Below are positions 1 to 11,335 of a stretch of 64,000 bases of DNA, piece by piece; position 1 is the stretch's first letter, and each line of letters opens with the position of its first letter. Source of the DNA: Sipunculus nudus. Lineage: Eukaryota > Annelida > Sipuncula > Golfingiida > Sipunculidae. The stretch spans positions 61,490,659 to 61,554,658 of the forward strand of contig CM049313.1 in assembly GCA_026874595.1 (NCBI GenBank), in the 5' to 3' direction. The notes below the pieces were generated by a model, which searched no databases, was not told the DNA's origin, and worked only from the letters and a program-made list of their open reading frames with translations. The translations under genes were made by a program, and so were the position numbers.

Positions 1-718
1 TGTCTCGTTGCGACACAACTCCAGTAGCCTACATAACACACCTCTGTGACAATGTATGACAGTTTGCAACACTCGCCCCAGTATATATCATACCTCTTCG
101 CCAATGTGCAACAGTTATACATAAATTCCCTTCCTGGGAGTGTCACTGCGACAATGTGCGACGGTTGGCTAAATTCTCTACCTGGCACAGTTGCTGCAAA
201 AGTGTGCGACAGTTTGCGACACTCTCCCCGGTATATGTTATACCTCTGCTTCAATGTGCGACAATAATACATACATTCCCTTCCTGGGAGTGTCACTGCG
301 ACAATGTGCGACGGTTGGCTAAATTCTCTACCTGGCACAGTTGCTGCAAAAGAGTGCGACAGTTTGCGACACTCTCCCCGGTATATGTTATACCTCTGCT
401 TCAATGTGCGAAAATAATACATACATTCCCTTCCTGGGAGTGTCACTGCGACAATGTGCGACGGTTGGCTAAATTATCTACCTGGTAACGTTGCTGCGAA
501 TGTGTATGACAATTTCTGACACTCACCCTGGTATATGTTATACTTCTGCGACAATCTACGACAGTTGTACAATCATTTCCTTCCGGTAGTGTTACTGCGA
601 CAATGTGCGACGGTTGGCTAAATTCTCTACCTGGCAACGTTGCTGAGAAAGTGTGCGACAGTTTGCGGCTGTCGCCCCGGTATATGTTATACCTCTGGGA
701 CAATGTGCGACCTTTCTG
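1..718 (+). repeat. Tandem satellite, ~150-bp units, forward arm
   Basis: Units of about 150 bp repeat at roughly 153, 303, 453 and 602. Each contains GTGCGACGGTTGGCTAAATT, a CCGGTATATGTTATACCTCTG-like stretch and several copies of TGCGACA. Open reading frames across this block exist only because the period is a multiple of three, so I do not treat them as genes. The same sequence continues in the opposite orientation after about position 780. Confidence 0.85.
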
Positions 719-779
719 ATTGTGTCACTGCGACGTTGTGCGACAGTTAGCTAAATTCTCTGACTGTCGCAGCAGCCAA

Positions 780-1680
780 ATCAATTGTCGTGTGACGGCT
801 TGAGACTGTAGCTAACTGTCGCATTGTCACACAGGTAGGATATATCCTGAGGTGAGTATCAAAGACTATCGCCGCAACTGTTTTAATTGTAGCATGTCAG
901 CAGGGGATTGTAGCTAACCGTCGCGCACTGTCGCATAGGCAGGATATATCCTGGAGTGTGTGTCGCTGTCGAAAGGACAGAGGGTTTTGCAGCTTGATGA
1001 TGTGGCTAACCGTCGCACATTTTCGCATTGTCGCAGTTGTAAGATATATCCTTAAGTGAGTGTCGCACACTGTCGCAGCGTCTGTATTGATTGTCGCGTG
1101 TCGGCTTGAGATTGTAGGTAACCGTCGCACACTGTCGCATTGTCGCACAGGTAGGATATATCCGGGAGTGTATGTCGCTGCCTGAAAGGGTAGGGGTTTG
1201 CACCTCGAGGATGTGGCTAACCGTCACACACTGTAGCATTGTCGCACAGGTCTGATACACCTGGGGTGAATGTCGCACATTGTCGCAGCATCTTTATTAA
1301 TTGTCACGTGTCGGCTTGAGATTGTAGCTAACCGTCGCACACTGTCGCATTGTCGCATAGGTAGGATATATCCTGGAGTGTGTGTCGCTGCCGAAGGGTA
1401 GGGGTTTTGCACCTTGAGGATGTGGCTAACCGTCGCACACTGTAGCATTGTCGCACAGGTAGGATATATCCTGGGGTGAATGTCGCACACTGTCGCAGCA
1501 TCTGTATAAATTGTCTCGTTTCGGCTTGAGATTGTAGCTAACTGTCGCATTGTCGCATAGGTAGGATATATCCTGGAGTGTGTGTCGCTGTCGAAAGGAT
1601 AGAGGGTTTTGCACCTTGTTGCATTGTCGCAGTTGTTAGATATATCCTAGAGTGTGTGTCGCTGCCGCGGCCGGAAAGGG
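780..1680 (-). repeat. Tandem satellite, ~210-bp units, inverted arm
   Basis: This block repeats with a period near 210 bp; the phrase ATTGTAGCTAACCGTCGCAC recurs near 1111, 1320 and 1530. Each unit contains TGTCGCA heptamers and the palindrome-like GGATATATCC. Its reverse complement resembles the 150-bp units before it, so the two blocks form a head-to-head pair with a turning point near 720-790. A degenerate tail with GAAAGGRTAGAGGGTTT continues to about 1805. Confidence 0.8.
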
Positions 1681-1805
1681 CAGAGGGTTTAGATTACCGT
1701 CGCACATTGACGCAGACGTCATGAGGAGAGGCTGTCTGAAAGGATAGAGGGTTTAGATTATCGTTGCACATTGTCACAGAGGGCATGGGGAGAGGCTGTC
1801 TGAAA

Positions 1806-2240
1806 GGGGGGAGGGTATAATTCGCTGATCAGCCACCTTTCAATTAAAGCATTAATTTGAGGCAAATTATCTCCCATAAAGCAACCTCCGCCTATTTTGT
1901 GTTTAAATATGATTAAAAGACACCTTTCCTATCAGTATTACGAATTTACAAACGTATGCATATATTTTTATTGTGTTCATAATTATACATGAAATGCTAG
2001 TTACATGCCAGTGACTATTTCGGTGATCAGCGGCGCTGATTAGGAACCTTTCAATCCAAGCATTTATTTTAGACAAATTAGCCCCATACAACAACCTCCC
2101 ACTATCATGTGATTAAATGTGATTTAAAGATACATATTCTATTAGTGTTTCACATTTACAAACAAACGAAAAGACTTTTAATGTGTTACTTATTATGCAA
2201 GAAACCTTTCTACCACTAACTATTTCGCTGATCAGCAAAC
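1806..2240 (+). repeat. Left terminal inverted repeat
   Basis: Built from two related half-units of about 200 bp (around 1826-2030 and 2033-2240). Both have the order CTGATCAGC palindrome, CCTTTCAAT, AGCATTWATTT, then CAAATTA. Palindromic CGCTGATCAGC motifs lie at about 1823, 2022 and 2224. It pairs with 10640-11130. Confidence 0.8.
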
Positions 2241-3484
2241 TGCTGGATTTTTTTGCAATCGCTAATATTGTTGATTTTTTTTAATTAATTTAAAAGTAGG
2301 CCTATATAGGAACTGGTAAGACATTGTGTATTTTGATTAGACAAAATTGAGAGGGCAATTATTTATTATTTAGAAGAAGCCATATTTGGTCGTTTTCCAA
2401 AAGGAACCGTAAAAGAATTTACAATTTAATGGAAGGGTCTTTCTACGAAAAACTTCCCATTTAAGCAGGTATTCAGCAACTGAAAAATAACATCTTAATA
2501 TTTATTTTATGGAGTCTATTATGGCAATAAAAATGGAAACTACTAGTATATAAAATTTCTTTCAGCAGAGCAGGTACTTTCAGAAAGGTTAAATTATCGT
2601 TCCGGCTAATTTAATGCCCTAAGTGTATCATCAATTTCAACACTGTTACAGACTTGCGCGGTCCCGCATAATTTATTTAGAAAAAAAATATGGAAGGTTC
2701 ACTTGTACGATTTATTGTATTATAAAAATATATTTTAACCTTGTAATTTGTGTATTTTTAATTAATTTAATGTGTTCCGATTATATCCTGAAACAAAATA
2801 AAACTGCAACCCACAGAAGGTATAATGCAATAAACAGAAGGGAAATTTATAGAAATCTTCCTCGGTCAATAAAAATGTTGGCGATTTAATCATTTTCTAA
2901 TATGTTTCTAAGTCATTTTATTTATTTCTTGAAATTATGCCTATTTCAACATATAACGGTGCTGAAGAAGAAGAACTGTGTTGAATTAAATAAAAGACAT
3001 CATTGGCAAAACTATTAATTAAAGCATGCAGACTTCTTTTATGATAAATATTTTAAAAGTTTAATATTTTATAATACCTAACATAATGTTCCCTATAAAA
3101 ACGATGAAGTTCTGAATAACAATGCAATTGAAGAATTTAGATGTTACATCCATCCTGTTACCTTATTGTTTCAACACCGTTCATCGACATTCACTACCGT
3201 TAAAAGTTAAAAAAAAGGTGATGATTATTTATTATGTAATTAAAAGTAATTACTTCAACCTTTCTAGTACTGAGTATATTTATGTTGATAGTGTATGCTG
3301 TTTTCCAAAACTATATGAAAAGCATTCCTATTCCAATCATTTTTTTTTTAGAAATATATTAGTAACGATGTTAAAGCAATAGACATGCAGACATTTTCAC
3401 ACAATTATGGAAATGTCCTGTTGTAAAATGAAAAAATAAATACCGATAATGATGTTTTTGTGGAGTAATTCTTTGACTTTACTT

Positions 3485-3533
<49 letters not shown>

Positions 3534-4105
3534 GTGGGATGAAAACAGGAGAAGTCTATCAACATCGTGTTTAAATCGATCAAATCATTCTGGGGACCCA
3601 CTTTTTAAATGCAAAAAGGAGAAATATAAGAGGGATGAAAAGAAACTTGTGAAAGTTTTTAAGGAACGATTATATTATACATGAAGAGTGAAAGAATCCT
3701 TAGGCTATACGTATACACTTTACTAATAAAAATAACAGGATAATCAGTCTTTTATTATGGCTATATACATTTAACATTTTTAATAAATTAAAATGTTATA
3801 TACATTCATACTAAGTGCATATCTCAGCTATTTATCTCACCTGGCCGGTGAACCTATGACAACAAATTACTGCAGCGCCCCCTACTGTTAGCTAATATCT
3901 CCTATAGTGGTCGGTGGGGCACTGATATTTTAAAGTTGTATGAAGTAGCCTGGTATGGGCGATGTATTTGGCAATCATTCGGTTTCACAGGATATAAGTA
4001 AAACAACTTTGAGTCTTCAATATTACCATTATAGAGAATCACTCGTGACAGGTATCTTAGTCAAGAATATATATAAAAATATGTAAGACTAATATTGGTA
4101 ATAGT
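2241..4105. other. AT-rich interior, no gene seen
   Basis: Short open frames here have low-complexity AT-rich composition and no recognisable motif. A (TA)n tract lies at 3489-3530. I see nothing else in this stretch that I can name. Confidence 0.5.
3489..3530. repeat. (TA)n microsatellite
   Basis: About 20 uninterrupted AT dinucleotides. Confidence 0.95.
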
Positions 4106-4680
4106 TTTCATAACACCAACCCTACCGATAGCGTCCCGGAACCTCCTCCACCCAAAGCCTTCCATTTTCCGTCCGTTTCAACAAACTTCGTTTAATCACA
4201 ATTATTAAAAATTAGCCCTCGTATCTCTGACGATATTTTTGGTATCTCTGGTTTTCTTCTAAAAATAGCCGCTCCATTCATTTCACAAAGTCTTGCGTAT
4301 CTGTTTAATTGTTCTCTTCAAAGTGGTATAATCCCTAATGATTGGAAAACTGCCAAGATCGTTCCTATATATAAAGGCTCGGGTAAGAAGAGTGACCCAA
4401 ATAATTATCTACCAATATCTATCATTGGTCATATACCTAAGATATTGGAATCATTCGTCAAACATAAGTTAATTTCCTTTTTCTGTAAAAACAAAGTGTT
4501 CTCAGATAAACAATAAGCTTATCTCTCAAATAGATCTGCGCCTCTCGCACTGCACAAAGTAATAGATGAATGTTTAACAAACATGAACAATAATAAAATT
4601 ACTGCAGCTTGCTTCATGGACATAAGAAAAGGATTTGACAGCCTAAATCATTCAATTTTATTAAGCAAACTAAAACAATA
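4106..4680 (+). pseudogene. LINE reverse transcriptase, 5' part (interrupted)
   Basis: Translation gives the N-terminal part of a non-LTR retrotransposon reverse transcriptase: GIIPNDWKTAKIVPIYKG, then a degenerate NNYLPIS (usually NYRPIS), then FMDIRKGFDSLNH, the first catalytic Asp region (family consensus FLDLxKAFD). A stop codon lies at about 4514, after SDKQ. The endonuclease domain expected upstream is absent, so the copy is 5'-truncated. The reading frame stops at LKQ-TA and resumes at 9274, where another element is inserted. The style of the motifs is Jockey/CR1/L2-like, but the clade cannot be fixed by eye. Confidence 0.85.
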
Positions 4681-4891
4681 CACTCTAAGAACGAAAGGTG
4701 CTTCAAAGAACTCGATAGGGTTCTTTACGTTGTCACAAATATGGAACCCTATTTGGTTCTTTAAAGAACCCTTTATATTATCTTGATCGTATGGTTCATT
4801 AAAGAACCTTATAGAGCTTTGGGGCACCTTGAGGGTTCTTTAGATACCCCCCTCCCCCTTTATTGCAGATAACAAAAATTGTTCATACTGA

Positions 4892-5889
4892 TTTCATATT
4901 GATACTAAGTTCATATTGATAAACAATATCTTATACTAATATGGGGTCCAGACTACTGGATTAAAATAATAAATACAAATACCATAATATACATAAATAA
5001 TATATTTATTTGCATTTATTTAAATATTAAAAATAATATATATTGAAGCACAAGGATGCCTCTATACAAAACAGGTTGTTTGTAAAATGTCATGCTTGTC
5101 TTTGAATGTCATTAAATCAAAATTATTTTAAAATCTGTTACATATTGTTTAAAAACACAAATATGTATATTCTATATGTGGTGAAACTTTTACTGGAAGA
5201 ATTATATATTACTGTGATCACGTTAGGTGGTATCATCATCATATTAAAGTAATATATGCTGCATCTCTGAGTGTAATAGTATATATAGTTATTTGAAAAA
5301 GGATTTCTTTTTAGTTTTAGCTTATTATATTGGCTAGAAGCAATTATTTTTCTGACTTATAGTCATACTCCATGTATATATCCAACCCATAAATGTCAGG
5401 ATAAAAAAAAGCATCTTTCATTAGAAACCATCAATCCATCCGCACCCAAGGTCAACTTGAAGCTGGATGATGGTTGGCAAAAAATGTAAGGTTCAATTTT
5501 AATGCTGTTCATTACCCTGTATTTGTATATGTCTAACAAGATTATATTATTTGCATGTGCTTACATAATCATTTTTAATCGTTTGTTCAAAATGCAATCG
5601 ATTTTGAAAGAAAACGACCAATCATCGATTTAATCGATTTCATATTGATACTAAGTTCATATTGATAAACAATATCTTATACTAATATGGGGTCCAGACT
5701 ACTGGATTAAAATAATAAATACAAATACCATAATATACATAAATAATATATTTATTTGCATTTATTTAAATATTAAAAATAATATATATTGAAGCACAAG
5801 GATGCCTCTATACAAAACAGGTTACATTACCCTTAATATACATGTACATAATATGAGAGGTAATCATACCATTTATTATCTCTTTTTCT

Positions 5890-5949
<60 letters not shown>

Positions 5950-6655
5950 TACATATATATTAAAGATGAAAAGAAACATATAGTAATGAATAAATCAATT
6001 AATGTCCCACAATTATCTATTCATATAACCATATATATATATATAACCTCTAAGATCCTGTAAGGAATAAAGATGAGACTTTCAAACCTGATTGTTTGTA
6101 AAATGTCATGCTTGTCTTTGAATGTCATTAAATCAAAATTATTTTAAAATCTGTTACATATTGTTTAAAAACACAAATATGTATATTCTATATGTGGTGA
6201 AACTTTTACTGGAAGAATTATATATTACTGTGATCACGTTAGGTGGTATCATCATCATATTAAAGTAATATATGCTGCATCTCTGAGTGTAATAGTATAT
6301 ATAGTTATTTGAAAAAGGATTTCATTTTAGTTTTAGCTTATTATATTGGCTAGAAGCAATTATTTTTCTGACTTATAGTCATACTCCATGTATATATCCA
6401 ACCCATAAATGTCAGGATAAAAAAAAGCATCTTTCATTAGAAACCATCAATCCATCCGCACCCAAGGTCAACTTGAAGCTGGATGATGGTTGGCAAAAAA
6501 TGTAAGGTTCAATTTTAATGCTGTTCATTACCCTGTATTTGTATATGTCTAACAAGATTATATTATTTGCATGTGCTTACATAATCATTTTTAATCGTTT
6601 GTTCAAAATGCAATCGATTTTGAAAGAAAACGACCAATCATCGATTTAATCGATT
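4892..6655. repeat. Internal tandem duplication inside the 4.6-kb element
   Basis: The block 4892-5637 is repeated at 5638-6655 with very few differences. The second copy carries an extra ~270 bp (about 5822-6091) that includes a (TA)n tract and is absent from the first. Junctions: ATCGATTT runs directly into CATATTGATACTAAG at 5641, while the second copy ends ATCGATTAAACG. Confidence 0.9.
5893..5960. repeat. (TA)n microsatellite
   Basis: Lies in the extra 270-bp segment of the second duplicate; a short second (TA)n follows at 6031-6045. Confidence 0.95.
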
Positions 6656-6686
6656 AAACGGCACACCACTATAGGTAATAGGTCCA

Positions 6687-6975
6687 TTAATGCGTTAGCT
6701 CTGTGTGCAGCCTCACAACAGATATAGGTACAGCCTTAGAGCTATTAAGTCCAAATTCAAACTCCTCTAAAAAAGAAAAAGTCTTTCTCAGTGACTTCGG
6801 GTACTGAAACCCATATGCCCAATATGCCGCCATCACAAGGGCAATTCCCATCGTAACGTATACGGAGCCGTCATCACAGGTGAGATTACAGCTACTGCCA
6901 CCACGTGCAACTCGTCATCATAGAGTACATCCTGACCACCAATGAACTTTAGTATTGGTATTGCGACGTTTCTTC
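6687..6975 (-). pseudogene. Last exon of a decayed multi-exon gene of an uncharacterised family
   Basis: On the - strand a TTCTGTTACAG acceptor is followed by an open frame RNVAIPILKFIGG, then DDELHVVAVAVISP. After a one-base frameshift it continues as DDGSVYVTMGIALVMAAYWA and GFQYPKSLRKTFSFLEEF, and ends with TAA at 6687-6689. The pattern (LP-like start, charged DDELHVV, hydrophobic stretch, YPK-hydrophobic-TF) resembles the C-terminal region of multi-copy, multi-exon proteins of unknown function in fish and invertebrate genomes. I cannot name the family. The frameshift, and a phase that does not join the upstream exon, indicate a dead copy. It lies within the TA-target element. Confidence 0.6.
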
Positions 6976-7264
6976 CTGTAACAGAAAATGCAGATTGTTA
7001 CACATTCCAATATAAATAAAATCAGCCATTATATTCAGAGTATTTTGAAGTAACCCTAAAGTTGTCTATAGGTTACAGAAAAAGTAAGTCTATTTACATT
7101 AATTTTGTTATTTGTATATTAAACGTATATGATAAAACAGTCCCAGTGTTAGCGGCCCTGGGAATTTATTTTTTGCATTATAAAGACGGACAAAACCTGT
7201 TTCTCTAGCTCAGCATTGCAGAAAGCTAGGTGTGCCAAAATAGAGGAAAATATCCCCACAAACA

Positions 7265-7316
7265 ATAGATAGATAGATAGATAGATAGATGGATGGATGG
7301 ATGGATTGATAGCTAA
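7265..7316. repeat. (GATA)n(GATG)n microsatellite
   Basis: About six GATA units run into four GATG units. Confidence 0.9.
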
Positions 7317-7413
7317 ATTTCAAATGTAAAGAGGCACGTTTCACTGTACCTCTGCCCCATGAAGTTAGTAATATTTATATTTCTTATTTAAAACAAAGTA
7401 ACAACATAATTAC

Positions 7414-7493
7414 CTTTTTATGGAGGAACAGGTGGTCTTCATGTTCCCCAAAAAGACCCGGGATCGTTAATATTGCAGCATTATTCTTCAAAC
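7414..7493 (-). pseudogene. Internal exon of the same decayed gene
   Basis: An 80-nt exon lies between a TTTTTTCAG acceptor and an AAG|GTAATT donor. Its only open frame reads LKNNAAILTIPGLFGEHEDH and then LFLHKK. It ends in phase 0, whereas the next exon (6975) needs one extra base, so the copy would not splice to an open frame. This is inference from splice signals and one open frame. Confidence 0.5.
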
Positions 7494-7921
7494 CTGAAAA
7501 AATAACAACTGAATTTAGGGTTACAAGAATAACATGTTTGGTGTTTGATATACAGTATGACCCTAAACAGTGAAAAAGTGAGCATGCTGAAGCCCAGTGT
7601 TTTGCCTTTCAGGGCACCGCGTGACCAGTGACTGTTTCTGTGATTTTACAATCGGATGTATCTGTACAGCCTAGCACTCAGGCACTGTACGACTAACGTG
7701 TATACCCCATGCTGTGACCAGCTCCCACTGATGGGCCGATGGCCACCTAATGGCTGCTCATTTATCATTCCACATGTGCATGGTGTACACATTGCAACCT
7801 ACATCTGGTATTACCATCGATATCAACTGACCTTTATAAAGCAACACATTTTAAAACGTACTTCCCCTAACCATAATAGTATAATAGAACATCAGTTATA
7901 GAACCTCTTACATACACAGAA

Positions 7922-7992
7922 CACATACACGCACACACGCACACTCACACACACATTTATATACATATATATATATATATTATACATATATA

Positions 7993-8036
<44 letters not shown>
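7922..8036. repeat. (CA)n/(TA)n compound microsatellite
   Basis: CACACA-rich sequence followed by two (TA)n tracts. Open frames with IYIYIY peptides here are artefacts. Confidence 0.9.
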
Positions 8037-8040
<4 letters not shown>

Positions 8041-8341
8041 AACATATTATCATAATTGCGCGCACAAATATATGTAAATATACACTTCACACAAACATAC
8101 ATACACCCAACTTGTATATCCGCAAGCATTGGCCTACAAACGACGTATTGGAGAGGTTTGATAATTATACTGTCAAAAGGGAATCTATGCCCGGGCCATG
8201 TTGGAGGCATCCCGCCCGGATGGATGCATCCCGATATATAACTTGCAACTTTAAAGCTCAATTAAGTGTTATAACTCATGTAGATGATATATAGCATTTC
8301 TTTCCAGATAGAGTTTACAATATTCAGTGGGTAAAACTTAC

Positions 8342-8400
8342 CTTATAGTCTTCACTGTCTGTTTGTGACGTTACTGGCTTGCAGTCTGTGCAGTAGTTAA
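8342..8400 (-). pseudogene. Candidate upstream exon of the same gene
   Basis: The donor AAG|GTAAGT at 8341-8336 follows an open frame, CTDCKPVTSQTDSEDYK. The upstream limit is uncertain. About 70-130 bp further upstream on the same strand is TTTCGCGCCAAT (about 8465-8477), which matches the E2F site consensus and may be part of a promoter. Confidence 0.35.
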
Positions 8401-8762
8401 GCTAAACCTGGATCTGTCTCCACTGGTCAGCACTGGTCAACACACTGTTCTAAATACCCGGCACTTGTAAGATTGGCGCGAAAGCGTATCAATTTACGAT
8501 TAAGCAATGCCAGTGAGAGTCGTCGCCTCGTTTTTACATGGATGCAGCTGAAAAATGCTGTTTACACTACACGCCAATCGCACAGAAATGCTGAAAATTG
8601 TGAGAGGCAAGTGATTGCCGTGTTGTGTAACCTTGGCTAGAGTCTGTCATATTTCCATTTTAAATTAATTGATAATAATTATTAATAATAAAAAAATAAC
8701 AAAAGTACCAATTTTGGTTCAGATTGTATATCACTGCTGAAAAAGTATGCACTTACATATAA

Positions 8763-8766
<4 letters not shown>

Positions 8767-8796
<30 letters not shown>
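8767..8796. repeat. (TA)n microsatellite
   Basis: About 14 TA dinucleotides within the 4.6-kb element. Confidence 0.9.
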
Positions 8797-8798
<2 letters not shown>

Positions 8799-9273
8799 CA
8801 ATCACTCTTAAATGGCCAAAACTAATTCAGCAACGAATTACTTAACTAGACCAAAATTTCTAGTAAGAGTGACTGCATGCTTATTTAATTGAAAAAAAAA
8901 ACTAAAATTTCTTTAATCATAATATCATGTAGACCTGTATTCGGACCACACTAATAATTATCAATACAACTATTTTAATACTTGAGTTCAACCTTTAAAT
9001 TTAGACTCCTTTATATCTCTAAGGAACGCCTTGTCTCTCGGAAGCGTTTACTTTGTCAGGTTATAGAATCACTTCTTGGTATACCCTGTATTACAAGAAG
9101 CACTTCCAAAGAACCCTCATGCCTCTCAAAGAACCCTTAATCATCCCAAAGAACCCACCTTTATTTGAAGAACCCTGTTTTGCCTCATAACACCCTAGAG
9201 TTCTTTACTCAACCCTGTGGTTCTTCAGAGAACCCTCAAAGAACCCTCAAGAACCCTTTTTTCTTAGAGTGTA

Positions 9274-10595
9274 CGGCGTCACCGATACTGAACTTATTTG
9301 GTTTAAAAATTATTTGTCTAACAGAAGACAATTAGTATGTGTAAATGGAGAACTCTCTAAAGAGTGCGTTTTGAATAACTAGACCCCTCAAGGCACAATT
9401 CTAGGCCCGGTTTTATTCCTTGTGTATATTAATGACTTGCCTAAATATTTAAAAGAGAAATGTATGATATATGCGGATGACATCTCAATATATACTTCCT
9501 CAGATTCACCCGCTGAGGCGACTAACCGCCTTCAGAATCTTATTGACATCGCTCTTGAGTGGTTACATAATCACCGACTTTGTATAGACCCTCTAAAATC
9601 CATGGTAATTTTATTCGGCCAAAATCAGAAAACCCGATCTCTCGATTCAGAGATCATCATAAATGATATCACATTACATCCTGTCAAGAGTACGAAATTA
9701 TTAGGTATAATCATTGACTCTAGTCTGACTTGGAGAGAGCATATTCAGCTTCTATGCGAAAAATTAAAATCTAATTTAGGAATTCTCTTTCGCCTCAGTA
9801 AGATACTGTCAACTACCAGCCTGAATTGCGTATATATTTTGACCTTTTTCAAAGTCAAATAGATTACTGCATATCTGTTTGGGGCAATTGTTTTAAATCT
9901 TATTTAAATAGAGTACAAAAGCTTCAGAACAAAGCCGCACGAGTCGTTACAAAAAATTTTGACAATAACACTTCGTCTGCGTCATTAATTAAACAAGTAG
10001 GTTGGATGACTGTGGATGAAAGGTATCGGTATTTTTTGTGTTCAATTGTATATAAATGTTTGGCTGAAGACGTACCTGAATATTTTAACTGTTCTCAGGT
10101 TGCAATGGATGCCATATGTAACACGATCTTCCGACAGCCATAATTAGATTTTACCGAAGCCCAGGCGTGAACGTTTTAAATCTAGTTTTAGCTATGCAGG
10201 TCCATATCTATGGAATCAACTGCCTTTCTCCTTAAAGTATGCCTCAGATCACGACCATTTTAAGCGTTTATATAGATGTTTGATGCGATGATAGCACAAT
10301 TTTATATTATTCTTACTTGTATATTACCACAAATCTACCTTTGATCAATTTCATGAGATTGATATGTGTTTTATTTTATTTTATTTTCAATGTAACGACT
10401 ATGTTCCATTACTGCATAACATCTTTTAATCGTTCGCGCTATATATTGAAGTATGTATTTAATATATATAACACTATGTCATGTTTAATCTGTATATGTA
10501 TGATGTATATTTTATTCATTTTATATATTCTAACATCATCCAGGACCCTGTTGAAAACCAGCAAATGTGCTGAATATAGGCTATCCTGGTGAAAG
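9274..10595 (+). pseudogene. LINE reverse transcriptase, 3' part, with 3' UTR
   Basis: This continues the frame broken at 4680: YGVTDTELIWFKNYL, a stop near 9380, then TPQGTILGPVLFLVYINDLP and the catalytic MIYADD box at about 9466. After KLLGIIIDSSLTWREH the frame shifts near 9830 and resumes as DLFQSQIDYCISVWGN. It ends with LWNQLPFSLKYASDHDHFKR near 10265 and stops around 10290. The order RT box 5 (LGPxLFxxYIND), YADD, LGxxID and the C-terminal ARR-like region is that of a non-LTR retrotransposon. Stops plus a frameshift show the copy is dead. The following ~300 bp are 3' UTR ending near AGGCTATCCTGGTGAAA. Confidence 0.88.
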
Positions 10596-10639
10596 ATGTT
10601 TGAAAAGAATTACGTAAATCATTGCTGATGAATGATTGC

Positions 10640-11130
10640 GCAGTTTCTGATCAGCGAAATAGTAGTTGGTAGAAAGGTTTCATGCATAATAAGTAACACA
10701 TTAAAAGTGTTTTCGTTTGTTTGTCAATATGAAACACTTCTAGAATATGTATCTTTAAATCACATTTAATCACATAATAGTGGGAGGTGGAAATATGGGT
10801 CTTGTTTGTCTAAAATAAATGCTTGGATTGAAAGGTTCCTAACCAGCGCCGCTGATCAGCGAAATAGTCGGTGGCAGGTAACTTGCGTTTCTTGTATAAT
10901 TATGAACACAATAAAAATATATGAATATGTTTTTAAATACGTAATACTGATATGAAAGGAAAGGTGTCTTTTAATCATATTTAATCACAAAATAGGCGGA
11001 GGTTGCTATATGGGAGATAATAAGCCTCAAATGAATGCTGTCATTTTAAGGTGGCTGATCAGCGCGCTGATCAGCTTTTATACTGCAGACCGCTGATCAG
11101 CGCGCTGATCAGCGAATTATACCCTCCCCT
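10640..11130 (-). repeat. Right terminal inverted repeat of the 9.3-kb element
   Basis: Inverted counterpart of 1806-2240. It is slightly longer because the end carries two doubled palindromes, GCTGATCAGCGCGCTGATCAG at about 11052 and 11093. The full CGCTGATCAGCG palindrome also occurs at about 10855. Confidence 0.8.
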
Positions 11131-11335
11131 TGAAGGGTAGAGGGTTTTCACCTGTAAAATATTTCTTTTTGTTACTGATTATCAGCTGCTAATATGGAAA
11201 CATCTAGGTGTTCACCTTCCCAACGGAATGGTCAGAAATATTGCCTCTCTGAGACAGGCGGAAAGGCGTTATTATACGACCCCTATAAATTATATTATAT
11301 TATATTATATCATATCATTAAATCAATATTCTTTG

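Larger units (their letters stand above)
4681..9271. mobile_element. 4.6-kb DNA element with TA target duplication, inserted in the LINE
   Basis: The element starts CACTCTAAGAA and ends TTCTTAGAGTG. It is flanked by TA on both sides (4679-4680 and 9272-9273). Removing it and one TA restores the LINE reading frame exactly, which fixes both ends. The outer 180 bp on each side are rich in AAGAACCCT / AGGGTTCTT motifs in both orientations, probably transposase binding sites. TA target and CACT termini fit Tc1/mariner-like or related superfamilies. No transposase ORF is visible. It carries a decayed multi-exon gene (6687-8400, - strand) and an internal tandem duplication. Confidence 0.9.
1806..11130. 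mobile_element. 9.3-kb element with long terminal inverted repeats
   Basis: The left end reads GGGGAGGGTATAATTCGC and the right end is its reverse complement, GCGAATTATACCCTCCCC. The inverted match runs inward for about 430-490 bp on both sides. The flanks resemble each other (CTGAAAGG on the left, TTGAAGGG on the right), which would fit a diverged 8-bp target duplication, but this is not exact. I see no transposase in the parts not occupied by later insertions. The element therefore looks non-autonomous, or its transposase has decayed. It contains a LINE and, inside that, a second DNA element. Confidence 0.75.

Noticed and set aside
156-1614. Several frames of 60-110 residues at the window start
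   Set aside because: They lie in tandem satellite units whose period is a multiple of three, so long open frames are expected without coding function.
7980-8294. Overlapping frames on both strands around 8.0-8.3 kb
   Set aside because: They start in (TA)n. The part VGCMYVCVK and PPTWPGHRFPF has no motif, and the two strands are equally open.
9422-10592. LINE as an active element
   Set aside because: Stops at about 4514 and 9380, a frameshift near 9830, a missing endonuclease and a 4.6-kb insertion rule out activity.
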